Shown: in pieces, positions 50,346 to 58,571 of the stretch
Numbering within the stretch: the stretch's first letter is position 1
Layout of the letters: every line of letters begins with the position of its first letter
The notes under the pieces: generated by a model
The model's input: only the letters and a program-made list of their open reading frames with translations
What the model was told of the DNA's origin: nothing
The model's database searches: none
Assembly: GCF_014217625.1 (NCBI RefSeq)
Contig: NZ_CP043641.1
Location: 3,906,001-3,970,000 of the forward strand
Source of the DNA: Leifsonia shinshuensis
Lineage (GTDB): Bacteria > Actinomycetota > Actinomycetes > Actinomycetales > Microbacteriaceae
Reading direction: 5' to 3'
Length of the DNA: 64,000 nucleotides
Made by a program: the position numbers and the translations under genes

Positions 50346-51017
50346 TCAGCGCGGGAGGTGCGCCCGGATGAACGAGGAGATGTCGCCGAGCTCGAGCGGC
50401 GAGATCCCGTGGCCGAGGCCCTCGTAGATCCGCGCGTCGAGGTTCGTGTGTGCGGCCAGCCACTCGGCTGCGCGCGCGACGCCGGCGGCGGGGATGGTGT
50501 CGTCGTGCGTGCCGCGGCCCCAGAACACCGGCGGCCGGCGCTCGGCGAGCACGGCATCGCCGTCCTCCGTGCCCTGCACGACGAATGCGGACAGCGCCAC
50601 GGCGAAGTCGAAGCGCTCGGGCGCCAGGCGCATGAGCTGGATGGCGAGCGCGCCGCCCTGCGAGAAGCCGAGCAGGCCGGTCGGCACCTCGGGCTGCTCG
50701 TCGAGCCAGTCGAGCACGGCGCGGGCGGCCGCGTCCGCGTTGGCCGCGAGCGGGTCGACCGAGATGTTGGTGAAGCGCGAGAACCATGCGAAGCCCGGGC
50801 CCTCCGGGATGGGCGCCCGCAGCGAGGCGATCACCGGCTCCAGGGGCAGGTACGCCGAGATCCCGAACAGGTCCGCCTCGTCGGACGCGTAGCCGTGCAG
50901 GAGGACCAGCCGGGGCCGGCCGACGCGGTCGGCCTCGCCGGCGGACCAGAGCACGGCCTCGTGGTCGAGGTGGAGCTCGGGGGCGGGGAAGGGCATGATC
51001 CATTCTGCGCACGACAT
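50346..51017 (-). CDS. Alpha/beta hydrolase (carboxylesterase/phospholipase type)
   Basis: 223 residues from ATG 51017, chosen because GGAGG stands 5 bases upstream; ATG 50996 starts the conserved part. LVLLHGYASDEADLFGISAYLP is the oxyanion region, LLGFSQGGALAIQL carries the nucleophile Ser, FWGRGTHDDTIP the Asp and EGLGHGISPLE the His, a complete triad of the YpfH/EstB group. It hydrolyses short esters or lysophospholipid-like substrates in the cytoplasm. It follows lhr's 5' side by 80 bases on the same strand. Confidence 0.88.
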   Translation of the reverse strand: MSCAEWIMPFPAPELHLDHEAVLWSAGEADRVGRPRLVLLHGYASDEADLFGISAYLPLEPVIASLRAPIPEGPGFAWFSRFTNISVDPLAANADAAARAVLDWLDEQPEVPTGLLGFSQGGALAIQLMRLAPERFDFAVALSAFVVQGTEDGDAVLAERRPPVFWGRGTHDDTIPAAGVARAAEWLAAHTNLDARIYEGLGHGISPLELGDISSFIRAHLPR

Positions 51018-51053
51018 CTTGTCCTCCACATCCCCCCAGATCGCGGCGCAGTC

Positions 51054-51101
51054 CACAGATCGGTCTGTGCTGGTGGCGCCGGGATGCCGCATCCGTAGGA
51101 T
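51054..51101 (+). promoter_or_regulatory. Inverted repeat and -10 upstream of the NUDIX gene
   Basis: CACAGA-TCGG-TCTGTG (51054-51069) is a perfect 6+6 inverted repeat; TAGGAT (51096-51101) lies 6 bases before the ATG. The repeat sits about 27 bases upstream of the -10, where a -35 would be, so it could be an operator. Confidence 0.5.
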
Positions 51102-51107
51102 CAGTGC

Positions 51108-51689
51108 ATGAGCGTGCGCACCCCCGACCCGGACCCGACCCCCGACCCGCTCGACGGCGACGGCGTCCAGCCCGGTCCCGCCTGGCTGAGCGACATCGAG
51201 CTGGAGCAGATCCGCCGGCGGCTGCCGCTGCTGTACGTGGAGGCGGTGCCGGTGCGCGTGGACGGGCTCGGCCAGGTCACCGAGGTCGGTGTGCTGCTGC
51301 GGGCCAACGCGGTCGGCGAGATCACCCGCACGCTGGTCTCCGGCCGGGTCATGTACGGCGAGACGCTGCGCGAGGCGCTGTTCCGGCACCTGGAGAAGGA
51401 CCTCGGGCCGATGGCGTTCCCGCTGCTGCCCGCGAGCCCGGTGCCGTTCCAGGTCGCGGAGTACTTCCCGCTGCCGGGGGTGTCCGCGTTCACGGACGAG
51501 CGGCAGCACGCGGTCTCGCTGGCGTACGTCGTGCCGGTCACCGGCACCTGCGAGCCGCGGCAGGACGCGCTCGAGATCACTTGGATGACGCCGGAGGAGG
51601 CGGTGTCGCACACCGTCTGCGAAGAGCTGGAGGGAGGCCGCGGGGCGCTGGTGAAGGCCGCGATGGCGTCGGTCGGGAAGATCGTCTGA
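51108..51689 (+). CDS. NUDIX-fold protein (DUF4916-like)
   Basis: 193 residues. The sequence ...LPLLYVEAVPVRVDGLGQVTEVGVLLR and GRVMYGETLREALFRHLEKDLG follow the NUDIX layout, but the box GX5EX7REUXEEXGU is degenerate (GETLREALFRHLEKDLG lacks the REXXEE Glu pair), as in the actinobacterial DUF4916 group. Hydrolysis of a nucleoside diphosphate is therefore doubtful. ATG is leaderless, TAGGAT lying 6 bases before it. Reads away from the hydrolase gene. Confidence 0.85.
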   Translation: MSVRTPDPDPTPDPLDGDGVQPGPAWLSDIELEQIRRRLPLLYVEAVPVRVDGLGQVTEVGVLLRANAVGEITRTLVSGRVMYGETLREALFRHLEKDLGPMAFPLLPASPVPFQVAEYFPLPGVSAFTDERQHAVSLAYVVPVTGTCEPRQDALEITWMTPEEAVSHTVCEELEGGRGALVKAAMASVGKIV

Positions 51690-51719
51690 TCTTCTTCCAC
51701 GTTTTGCTTGCATTATTTG

Positions 51720-51734
51720 GCTAACGGTATTAGC
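51720..51734. promoter_or_regulatory. Inverted repeat GCTAA-N5-TTAGC, operator candidate
   Basis: GCTAA (51720-51724) and TTAGC (51730-51734) flank CGGTA. It overlaps TAGCTT (51731-51736), the probable -10 of the hydrolase-tetR pair, 7 bases before the ATG. Autoregulation by the TetR gene downstream would fit. Confidence 0.5.
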
Positions 51735-51743
51735 TTTACGGCT

Positions 51744-52598
51744 ATGAACACTTCCATCGCTTCGCAGGTCCGTTTCCTGCAGCGCCCCGAGGGACGCATC
51801 AGCTACACCGTCGAGGGCTCCGGCCCGCTCGTCGTCGCCGTCCCCGGGATGGGCGACCTCCGCTCCACCTACCGCGAGCTGACCGGCCCGCTGCTGGAGG
51901 CCGGCTACCGCGTCGCCGTCACCGACCTGCGGGCGCACGGCGAGTCGGACACGACCTTCCGCGAGTTCGGCGACATCGCCACCGCCCGCGACCTGATCTC
52001 CCTGATCGACGAGCTCGGCGGCAACGCGGTCGTCCTCGGCAACTCGATGGGCGCCGCAGCAGCCGCGTGGGCCGCCGCCGAGCGCCCCGACGCGATCGCC
52101 GGGCTGGTGCTCTACGGCCCGCTGCTGCGCGACCCCGCGATGAGCCGTCTCACCGTGGCGTCCATCCACGGCATGTACCGCGTGCTGTTCACCGGCCCGT
52201 GGGGCCCGGCATTCTGGGCGGGCTACTACCGCTCGATCAACAAGGGCCGCACGGCGCCGTGGCTCAAGGAGCACACCGCCGACCTCAAGCGCAACATGAG
52301 CGAGCCCGGCCGGCTGCGCTCCTTCCGCCACCTCACCCTCCAGCTCGCCCACTCGGTGGTGGAGCCCCGCCTCCCCGAGGTGAAGGCCCCGATCCTCGCC
52401 TTCGTCGGCGCGCTCGACCCCGACTACCGCGACCCGGCCGCCGAGGCCGACTGGATCGAGTCCCTCGGCGCGGAGGTCGTCCGCGTGCCCGAGTCGGGCC
52501 ACTACCCGCAGGCCCAGCGGCCCGACGTGATCGTGCCGGCGACGCTGCGATTCCTGGCGGAGCGGCGGGAGAGCGGATGGGGTGAGGCGCGTGCGTAG
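51744..52598 (+). CDS. Alpha/beta-fold hydrolase
   Basis: 284 residues from ATG 51744. VVAVPGMGDLRSTYRELTGPLLEAGYRVAVTDLRAHGESD gives the oxyanion strand; VVLGNSMGAAAAAWAA holds the nucleophile Ser (GNSMG), FVGALDPDYRDPAAEADWI the Asp region and PESGHYPQAQRPD the His. It resembles haloalkane-dehalogenase/peroxidase-like hydrolases. A TetR gene follows it on the same strand and a palindrome overlaps its promoter, so it is probably induced by a compound it hydrolyses. The region is less G+C-rich at the promoter only. Confidence 0.88.
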   Translation: MNTSIASQVRFLQRPEGRISYTVEGSGPLVVAVPGMGDLRSTYRELTGPLLEAGYRVAVTDLRAHGESDTTFREFGDIATARDLISLIDELGGNAVVLGNSMGAAAAAWAAAERPDAIAGLVLYGPLLRDPAMSRLTVASIHGMYRVLFTGPWGPAFWAGYYRSINKGRTAPWLKEHTADLKRNMSEPGRLRSFRHLTLQLAHSVVEPRLPEVKAPILAFVGALDPDYRDPAAEADWIESLGAEVVRVPESGHYPQAQRPDVIVPATLRFLAERRESGWGEARA

Positions 52599-52783
52599 GG
52601 CGGGAGCCGCGGGTGCGGCGGGGGCCGTCGCGCGTCGCGGGATCGCTGTGAGGCGGGGCTCTGCGGCGGGTGATGTGCGCTCCGGCGCCGCGCGCCCCGG
52701 CGCTGTGGGTCCGAGTGGGAGCGCAGACCTCGCGTCGGCGGTCGGCGTCGCGTCGGGCGGCTTCGTGGCGCGGGACGGTGCTC
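52599..52783. other. G+C-rich stretch between hydrolase and tetR
   Basis: 185 bases of strongly G-rich sequence. Open frames here read only Ala/Arg/Gly and lack a ribosome site, so I see no gene. Part of it may be the true N-terminus of the TetR protein, whose frame stays open back to 52670. Confidence 0.35.
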
Positions 52784-53380
52784 GTGCCTAGGGCCGGGCT
52801 CACTCGCGCAGCCGTCGCCGCGGTGGCCCTGGACCTCGTGGACGCGGGCGGCGTGAACGGCCTGGACCGGCTGACCCTCGCGGCCGTCGCCTCCCGCGCC
52901 GGCGTCGCGGTGCCGAGCCTCTACAAGCACGTCTCCTCGCTCGACGACTTGCGCCGCGTGGTCGCGACCGCGTGCGTCACCGAGCTCACGGGCGTGCTCG
53001 CCGAGGCGACCATCGGCCGCTCGGGGCCGGAGGCGCTCCACTCGGCAGCGGACGCCGTCCGGGCGTACGCGCACCGCCATCCCGGTCGCTACGCCGCCAC
53101 CCAGGTCGCACCCGACCTCGCGTCGGAGGACGACGCCGAGCTCGCGGCCCGCGCCGGCGAGACCATCGCCGTCCTAGCCGCGGCCCTCCGCGGCTTCGGC
53201 CTGCCCGAGGAGGCGACGGTCGACGCCATCCGGATGCTTCGCAGCGCCCTCCACGGCTTCATCACCCTCGAACTCGGCGGCGGTTTCGGCCTGCCCGACG
53301 ACCTCGACCGCAGCTTCCGCCTCCTCATCGACGGCATCGAGGCAGGCATCGCCACCCTGGCCACCCCCGCCGCCCGCTAG
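52784..53380 (+). CDS. TetR-family regulator with WHG-type C-terminal domain
   Basis: 198 residues from GTG 52784; GTG 52778 and a much longer open frame are alternatives. HTH: LTRAAVAAVALDLVDAGGVNGLDRLTLAAVASRAGVAVPSLYKHVSSLDDLRR. The C-terminal domain LRSALHGFITLELGGGFGLPDDLDRSFRLLIDGIEAGI is the WHG type. It follows the alpha/beta hydrolase, and the GCTAA-N5-TTAGC repeat at that gene's promoter is its likely site. No clear ribosome site was found, so the start is uncertain. Confidence 0.82.
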   Translation: MPRAGLTRAAVAAVALDLVDAGGVNGLDRLTLAAVASRAGVAVPSLYKHVSSLDDLRRVVATACVTELTGVLAEATIGRSGPEALHSAADAVRAYAHRHPGRYAATQVAPDLASEDDAELAARAGETIAVLAAALRGFGLPEEATVDAIRMLRSALHGFITLELGGGFGLPDDLDRSFRLLIDGIEAGIATLATPAAR

Positions 53381-53583
53381 CGCGGCCCCTACCTCAGACC
53401 CCCGGTCCTTGGGAGCCCTGGCCGTCCCAGCCCGGGCATCCCGTTCAACCGGAGTTCGCACCCTCCCGCCCCCGATTCTCCGGAGTTACGGACACCCCCA
53501 CGGCGTGTCATACCGAGTCTCCGGAATTGGTGACACGCGCACAACGGAGGACTTCTGCTGGGAAAAGGGCCCGAAAAGCAGTG
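53381..53583. other. Intergenic region with repeated CCGGA motifs
   Basis: No gene seen. CCGGAGTT occurs at about 53448 and 53491 and CCGGAATT near 53521, the last two within related 18-20 base units beginning TCTCCGGA and ending in GACAC. GACAC-N9-GTGTC forms an inverted repeat near 53500. Purpose unknown. Confidence 0.4.
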
Positions 53584-53626
53584 AACGGAGGAGATCCGGC
53601 CGGTTGTCGGCCGGATCTCCTCCGTT
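53584..53626. terminator. Strong bidirectional terminator
   Basis: Perfect 19-base arms (53584-53602 and 53608-53626) with loop GTTGT, between the convergent tetR and DEAD-box genes, ending 16 bases before the helicase stop codon. Very stable hairpin. Confidence 0.88.
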
Positions 53627-53641
53627 GCGTGCTGCTGTGGG

Positions 53642-55384
53642 TCAGCCGCGGGCGCGGCGGGAGCCGCGGCCGCGGGTGGTGCCCGCGTTCACCAGGTCGC
53701 CGACCCGCATGCCCTGGCGAGGAGCGTTCGAGCCGTGGGTCGATCCGCCCTTGTGGCCCGATCCGGACGTGTGCGTCGCGGTGTCTCCGCTGGCTGCGCG
53801 GCGGCCGCGGCCGTTCCCGCGCGAGGAGTTGTCGCCCGCGGTGCGCGCGCTATCGCGGCCGCCGCCGTTGCGGCCGCCGCCGTTCTGGCCTCCGCCGTTG
53901 CGGCCTCCGCCGTTCTGACCACCGCCGTTGCGGCCCGCAGCGCCCTGGTCGCTCGCATTGCCGCCATTGCCGCCGCGGCCTCCCGCGTTCCGGCCACCAC
54001 CGTTCCGGCCTCCGGCCTCGCGGCCTGCGCCGGTCTGGCCCGCTTCGGCCGACCCGTTCGCCCCGCCGCCCCCGCGACGCCGCCTCCGGCCGCCGTTGCC
54101 GGCGCCCGAGCCGACCGAGTCGCGACCGCCGCCGTTCGAAGCACCGCGACCGCCGCTGCCGTTGCCGCCCTTCGCGACCGGCGCCGGCGCGACGCGCTCC
54201 GCGCGCTCGCCCACCAGCGCGGTCACCGCAGCCGACTCCGCCGTCACACGCTGCGGCTTCGCCGTGATCGCGGCCGCGCGCAGCAGCGACTTCACGTCGC
54301 CCGCCTGCTCCGGCAGCATCACGGTCGCCACGTCGCCGGCGCTCCCGGCTCGCGCGGTGCGGCCCGAGCGGTGCAGGTAGGCCTTGTGCTCCGCGGGCGG
54401 GTCGACGTGCACGACGAGTTCCACGTCGTCCACGTGGACGCCGCGGGCGGCGACGTCCGTCGCCACGAGCACGCGCACGTCTCCGCTGCCGAACGCCGCG
54501 AGGTTGCGATCGCGGGCGCCCTGGCTGAGGTTGCCGTGCAGGTCGACGGCGGGGATGCCCGCCGAGGTGAGCTGCTTGGCGAGGCGCTTGGCCTGGTGCT
54601 TGGTGCGCATGAAGAGGATGCGGCGGCCGCGGCCCGAGGCGAGCGCGTTGATGAGGTCCTTCTTGGCGTCCTGGTCGGCCACCTCGAAGACGTGGTGGGT
54701 CATCGCCTCCACGTGGCTGGTGGCGTCGTCCACCGAGTGCAGCACCTCGTTCGTCAGGAACTTCGCGACGAGCTTGTCGACGCCGTTGTCCAGCGTCGCC
54801 GAGAACAGCAGTCGCTGGCCGCGCGACGGCGTCGCGTTGAGGATGCGCGTGACCGTCGGCAGGAAGCCGAGGTCGGCCATGTGGTCGGCCTCGTCGAGCA
54901 CCGTGATCTCCACCTTGTCCAGGTGGACGATGCCCTGCTTCATGAGGTCCTCGAGGCGCCCGGGGCAGGCCACGACGATGTCGACGCCGGCCTGCAGCGC
55001 GGTCACCTGACGGCTCTGCGCGACGCCGCCGAAGATCGTGGTCGTGGTCAGGCCCAGCGCGGCCGCGAGCGGCTTCAGGGTGGCGTCGATCTGAGTGGCG
55101 AGCTCGCGGGTCGGCGCGAGCACGAGGCCGCGGGGCCGGCGGTATCCGCGGGCGGGGCGACCTCCGGCCGAGGAGGCGGACGCGGCGAGGCGCGCCGCCA
55201 TCGGCAGCGAGAACGCGATCGTCTTGCCCGAGCCTGTCTTGCCGCGGCCGAGCACATCCCGGCCGGCGAGCGTGTCGGGCAGGGTGTCGGCCTGGATGGG
55301 GAACGGCTCCGACTTGCCGTCGGCCGCGAGGACGGCGACGAGGGGAGCGGGCACGCCGAAGTCGGCGAAAGTCTGGTTGGTCAC
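53642..55384 (-). CDS. DEAD-box RNA helicase with Gly/Asn-rich tail
   Basis: 580 residues. Q motif FPIQ (28-31), Walker A GKTGSGKT (48-55), PTRELA (91-96), ACPGRL (139-144), DEAD (164-167), SAT near 195, then domain 2 with ARG and HRSGRTAR motifs. From about residue 430 the protein is a low-complexity tail of repeated NGGGRNGGGQ units and Arg, typical of RNA-binding, condensate-forming tails. It remodels RNA and ribosomes, often during cold or stress. GTG start. Its likely promoter lies about 160 bases upstream, so the message has a long leader. Confidence 0.92.
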   Translation of the reverse strand: MTNQTFADFGVPAPLVAVLAADGKSEPFPIQADTLPDTLAGRDVLGRGKTGSGKTIAFSLPMAARLAASASSAGGRPARGYRRPRGLVLAPTRELATQIDATLKPLAAALGLTTTTIFGGVAQSRQVTALQAGVDIVVACPGRLEDLMKQGIVHLDKVEITVLDEADHMADLGFLPTVTRILNATPSRGQRLLFSATLDNGVDKLVAKFLTNEVLHSVDDATSHVEAMTHHVFEVADQDAKKDLINALASGRGRRILFMRTKHQAKRLAKQLTSAGIPAVDLHGNLSQGARDRNLAAFGSGDVRVLVATDVAARGVHVDDVELVVHVDPPAEHKAYLHRSGRTARAGSAGDVATVMLPEQAGDVKSLLRAAAITAKPQRVTAESAAVTALVGERAERVAPAPVAKGGNGSGGRGASNGGGRDSVGSGAGNGGRRRRRGGGGANGSAEAGQTGAGREAGGRNGGGRNAGGRGGNGGNASDQGAAGRNGGGQNGGGRNGGGQNGGGRNGGGRDSARTAGDNSSRGNGRGRRAASGDTATHTSGSGHKGGSTHGSNAPRQGMRVGDLVNAGTTRGRGSRRARG

Positions 55385-55546
55385 TGGTGCCTTTCTGGCA
55401 GATTCGCCCCAGAGGGCGGGTCCGGCGGCGTCGCGGAAGGGCGACGTCTTCGCCGGAAAGAAGAGGGATGGTGCGCGGCGGGGGGGGCCCCGCCCGGCGC
55501 TCGCGCACGCCGGCGATGCCGGCAGGCCAGTCGTGCTGGTCCGTCG

Positions 55547-55552
55547 AGTCTA
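55547..55552 (-). promoter_or_regulatory. Candidate -10 (TAGACT) for the DEAD-box gene
   Basis: TAGACT on the minus strand about 160 bases before the start codon. If used, the leader includes a run of nine G on the plus strand (C on the message) near 55483 and several short hairpins. Cold-shock helicase genes often have long regulated leaders. Confidence 0.35.
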
Positions 55553-55640
55553 CCGGGTGCGCGCCGCACGATTGCTGGGAGCGCATTCATAGCCGGAGGT
55601 CGTAGACTGTCGGCCCGTAATCCCGGAAGGTGGTTCGCGC

Positions 55641-57857
55641 GTGCAGGAATCCGAGCTCGATCGTGAGCGCACCGTCGTGTCCGGCCTGTACGAGCGTCTC
55701 GACACGCTCCGGGCGGAGACGGAGGAGCGGCTGACGCGGGTGCGTCGCGAGAGCGTCGGGAGCAACCATCAGGCGCGCAGCGAGCGGGACGCGTTCGCCC
55801 GCCTGTACGAGGACCAGCTCGTGCAACTGCGCGACGTGGACGCCCGGCTCGTGTTCGGGAGGCTGCTGCTGGAGGACCCGGTCGACGGCACCGACCACCG
55901 CTACATCGGCCGCGTGGGGCTGCGCGACGACGACCAGCGCTCGCTGCTGGTGGACTGGCGCGCCCAGCAGGCCAGCGCCTTCTACCAGGCGACCGCGAGC
56001 GAGCGGATGGGCGTCCGCGCCCGCCGCCACCTCACGATGAACGGCCGCCAGGTGGTCCGGATCGACGACGAGGTGTTCGACGAAGCGCTGCTCGACGGCG
56101 ACGGTTCCGGCGAGAAGGTCCAGGGCGAGGGCGCCCTCCTTGCCGCCCTCACCGCGCAGCGCACCGGCCGCATGCACGACATCGTCGCCACCATCCAGGC
56201 CGAGCAGGACCGCATCATCCGCTCCGACATCCGCGGCGCCCTCGTCGTGCAGGGCGGTCCGGGCACCGGCAAGACGGCCGTGGCGCTGCACCGCGCCGCC
56301 TACCTCCTGTACGCGAACCGGCAGCGGCTGAGCGCCTCCGGTGTGCTCGTCGTCGGCCCGTCGCCCGCCTTCCTGCGCTACATCGAGGCGGTCCTCCCGT
56401 CGCTCGGCGAGACCGGTGTCGTCATGCAGACGCTGGGCGAGCTGTTCCCCGGCGTGGAGGCCACCCTAGAGGACGAGCCGGAGGCCGCGCGTCTGAAGGG
56501 CTCCATCCAGATGGCGCGGCTGCTCTCCCGCGCGGTCAAGTCCCGGCAGAAGGCGCCGGCCGAGCCGCAGACCATCGTCGTGGACAACGAGCGCCTCGTC
56601 GTCCAGCCCGAGCTGGTCCAGCGCGCGCTCGCGAAGGCGCAGCGCAGCGGCAAGCCGCACAACGTCGCCCGCGTCACGTTCGTGAAGCAGGCGCTCGGCG
56701 AGCTCACCGACCAGCTGGCCGCCCAGCTCCGGGCCGGCGGCTCCACGATCGACGAGGCCGACCTCCGCGTGCTGCGGGAGGACCTGCGCACGTCGTACGA
56801 CGTCCGCGTGCTGCTCAACACGGCGTGGCTGCCGCTCACCCCGCAGAAGCTGCTGCAGGACCTGTACGCCCGGCCGTCGTGGCTCGCCGAGCTGACGCCG
56901 CGGTGGACGCCGGCGCAGCGGGAGGCGCTGCTGCGCGACAGGGACGCTGCGTTCACGGTCTCCGATGTGCCCCTCCTGGACGAGGCCGCCGAGCTGCTGG
57001 GCGACTTCCCCGGCCGCGCCGACCCGGCTGCGCGTGAGCGCGACCGGCAGCGCAAGCGCGACCTCGAGAACGCGCGCGCGGCGATCCGCAACATGGGCGT
57101 GCAGGGCCTGGTGAGCGCCGAGCAGCTCGCCGACGGTTTCGCCGAGCAGGAGGACCGCGGCACGACGGCCGAGCGCGCGCTGGCCGACCGGTCCTGGACC
57201 TACGGGCACGTCGTGGTGGACGAGGCGCAGGAGCTGTCCGCGATGCAGTGGCGCGTGCTGGTGCGCCGCTGCCCGATGAAGTCGTTCACAATCGTCGGCG
57301 ACATCGCCCAGGTCGCGTCGGCCGCGGGCGCGACGAGTTGGGACGAGGCGCTGCAGCCGGCGTTCAAGGACGCCTGGCGCCTGGAGGAGCTGACGGTCAA
57401 TTACCGCACGCCTGCGCAGATCACCCACGAGGCGGAGCGCATCGCGGCGGAGGCCGGCCTGCCGATCACGCCGACGCGGGCGGTGCGCGAGGGCGACTGG
57501 CCGATCCGCCGGGTGACGGCGGACGCCGCAGGGCTGGCAGGCGCCGTCGCGGAGGCTGTCGCGCACGACCGCTCCGTGGACGCCGAAGGCACGCTCGCCG
57601 TCATCGCCACGGCGGCCGAGGTGGAGTCCGTGGCGGCGGAGGTCCGCGCCCGGTTCGGCGACCTCGCGGCGCGGGGAGCCGCGGGACTCACGCGGCCGAT
57701 CTCGGTGCTCACCGGTTACGAGGCGAAGGGCCTGGAGTTCGACGCGGTGGTCCTGGCCGACCCGGCGGCGCTCGCCGCGGAGTCGGTGCGCGGGGCGGCG
57801 TCGCTGTACGTGGCGATGACGCGGCCGACGCAGCGGCTGACGCTGGTGGAGGTTTGA
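55641..57857 (+). CDS. helD: HelD-like RNA-polymerase-associated UvrD/PcrA-fold helicase
   Basis: 738 residues. An N-terminal coiled region (LDRERTVVSGLYERLDTLRAETEERLTRVRRES) is the part that enters the polymerase secondary channel in known HelD. Walker A QGGPGTGKT (204-212), VLVVGPSPAFLRYIEAVLPSLGE, then DEAQELSAMQWRVL (motif II), YRTPAQITHEAERIA, LTGYEAKGLEFDAVVLADP and YVAMTRPTQRLTLV complete superfamily 1. Actinobacterial HelD frees stalled RNA polymerase and in some species gives rifampicin tolerance. GTG start with GGAAGG about 10 bases upstream and TAGACT at 55603-55608 as possible -10. Confidence 0.9.
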   Translation: MQESELDRERTVVSGLYERLDTLRAETEERLTRVRRESVGSNHQARSERDAFARLYEDQLVQLRDVDARLVFGRLLLEDPVDGTDHRYIGRVGLRDDDQRSLLVDWRAQQASAFYQATASERMGVRARRHLTMNGRQVVRIDDEVFDEALLDGDGSGEKVQGEGALLAALTAQRTGRMHDIVATIQAEQDRIIRSDIRGALVVQGGPGTGKTAVALHRAAYLLYANRQRLSASGVLVVGPSPAFLRYIEAVLPSLGETGVVMQTLGELFPGVEATLEDEPEAARLKGSIQMARLLSRAVKSRQKAPAEPQTIVVDNERLVVQPELVQRALAKAQRSGKPHNVARVTFVKQALGELTDQLAAQLRAGGSTIDEADLRVLREDLRTSYDVRVLLNTAWLPLTPQKLLQDLYARPSWLAELTPRWTPAQREALLRDRDAAFTVSDVPLLDEAAELLGDFPGRADPAARERDRQRKRDLENARAAIRNMGVQGLVSAEQLADGFAEQEDRGTTAERALADRSWTYGHVVVDEAQELSAMQWRVLVRRCPMKSFTIVGDIAQVASAAGATSWDEALQPAFKDAWRLEELTVNYRTPAQITHEAERIAAEAGLPITPTRAVREGDWPIRRVTADAAGLAGAVAEAVAHDRSVDAEGTLAVIATAAEVESVAAEVRARFGDLAARGAAGLTRPISVLTGYEAKGLEFDAVVLADPAALAAESVRGAASLYVAMTRPTQRLTLVEV

Positions 57858-57916
57858 GCGCTCTGTAATACATTCATTTCTGGATGTTCTTCGAGCACTG
57901 TCTGTATGCTCGGGGA

Positions 57917-58215
57917 ATGGGGGCAAGCGGGCACGCGGGACGGTCGGTGGACGCTGACCAAGCGAACGCTCCGATTCGATTGGTCCCATTCGCCGCGAGC
58001 TTCGACCGCTCGGCGTTCGACTGTGGTGAGCAAGCCGTGAACGACTGGTTCCGCCGACCGACAAGGTCGGTGTCGAAGTCATCCTCGTCGACGCGCTGAC
58101 GACCGAGTTGTGCGCCTTCTACCGGAAGATGGGTTTTCGATCGTTGGAGGACCGGCACCTTCGGATGTTCATGCCGATGAAGGTCCTCAGGGCGACTTTT
58201 GATGCGTCGACCTGA
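57917..58215 (+). pseudogene. Internally deleted GNAT toxin remnant
   Basis: The first frame reads IRLVPFAASFDRSAFDCGEQAVNDWFRR, the usual start of TacT/AtaT-type GNAT toxins. The sequence then jumps, out of frame, to VGVEVILVDALTTELCAFYRKMGFRSLEDRHLRMFMPMKVL (58063-58215), the usual end. The acetyl-CoA-binding middle of about 90 residues is gone and the frame is lost near 58060, so no active toxin can be made. ATG 57917 with TATGCT 6 bases ahead shows the old leaderless start. Lower G+C than neighbours. Confidence 0.78.
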
Positions 58216-58256
58216 GGTATCGACCAACTTGGTGCACTGAGTACGTACGGTGTGTG

Positions 58257-58262
58257 TACACT
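58257..58262 (+). promoter_or_regulatory. -10 element (TACACT) of the antitoxin gene
   Basis: TACACT, 6 bases before ATG 58269, inside a region with two short palindromes, GTACGTAC and GTGTACAC, which may be operator sites for the RHH antitoxin. Confidence 0.55.
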
Positions 58263-58268
58263 CTATGC

Positions 58269-58562
58269 ATGACCACGATCGCTCCCGCCAAGACCGAACG
58301 GCTCAACCTCCGGTTGAGCGCCGATGCCCGCGACACGCTCCGCGCGGCGGCTGAGCTGGCGCAGCAGGATCTGACCTCGTTCATCCTCGGGCCGGCGCTG
58401 CAGAACGCTCGCGACATCCTGCTCCAGGACGCCCTGATCAAGCTCACGCCGGCCCAGGTGCTTCAGGTCGAGCGCGCGCTGGACGAGCCTGCCGTCGCCT
58501 CCAAGCCTCTTGCCGATCTGATCACACGGGTTCGCGCGAGCCGGCAGGTCGAGGCAGACTGA
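58269..58562 (+). CDS. DUF1778 (TacA-like) antitoxin
   Basis: 97 residues from ATG 58269. The N-terminal ribbon-helix-helix TERLNLRLSADARDTLRAAAELAQQDLTSFILGPALQNA is typical of DUF1778 antitoxins, which bind their own operator and wrap around a GNAT toxin with the flexible C-terminal half (VERALDEPAVASKPLADLI). Normally the toxin gene follows the antitoxin at once; here a DUF1684 gene follows on the other strand and the only toxin trace is the deleted remnant upstream. So it is an orphan, possibly kept to neutralise toxins elsewhere. Confidence 0.85.
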   Translation: MTTIAPAKTERLNLRLSADARDTLRAAAELAQQDLTSFILGPALQNARDILLQDALIKLTPAQVLQVERALDEPAVASKPLADLITRVRASRQVEAD

Positions 58563-58571
58563 CCGACACCC

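Noticed and set aside
45850..50427. 1525-residue open frame on the + strand opposite lhr, and similar long antisense frames such as 249-3146 minus
   Set aside because: High-G+C codons leave long open antisense frames. They read as Arg/Gly/Ala/Val-rich with no motif, and the opposite strand encodes well-recognised proteins.
52582..52791. 69-residue open frame after the hydrolase
   Set aside because: Ala/Arg/Gly-only composition, overlaps the hydrolase end and lacks a ribosome site or promoter.
53860..53945. Repeated GCCGCCGTT/GCCTCC blocks as a DNA repeat element
   Set aside because: These encode the NGGGRNGGGQ tail of the DEAD-box helicase.
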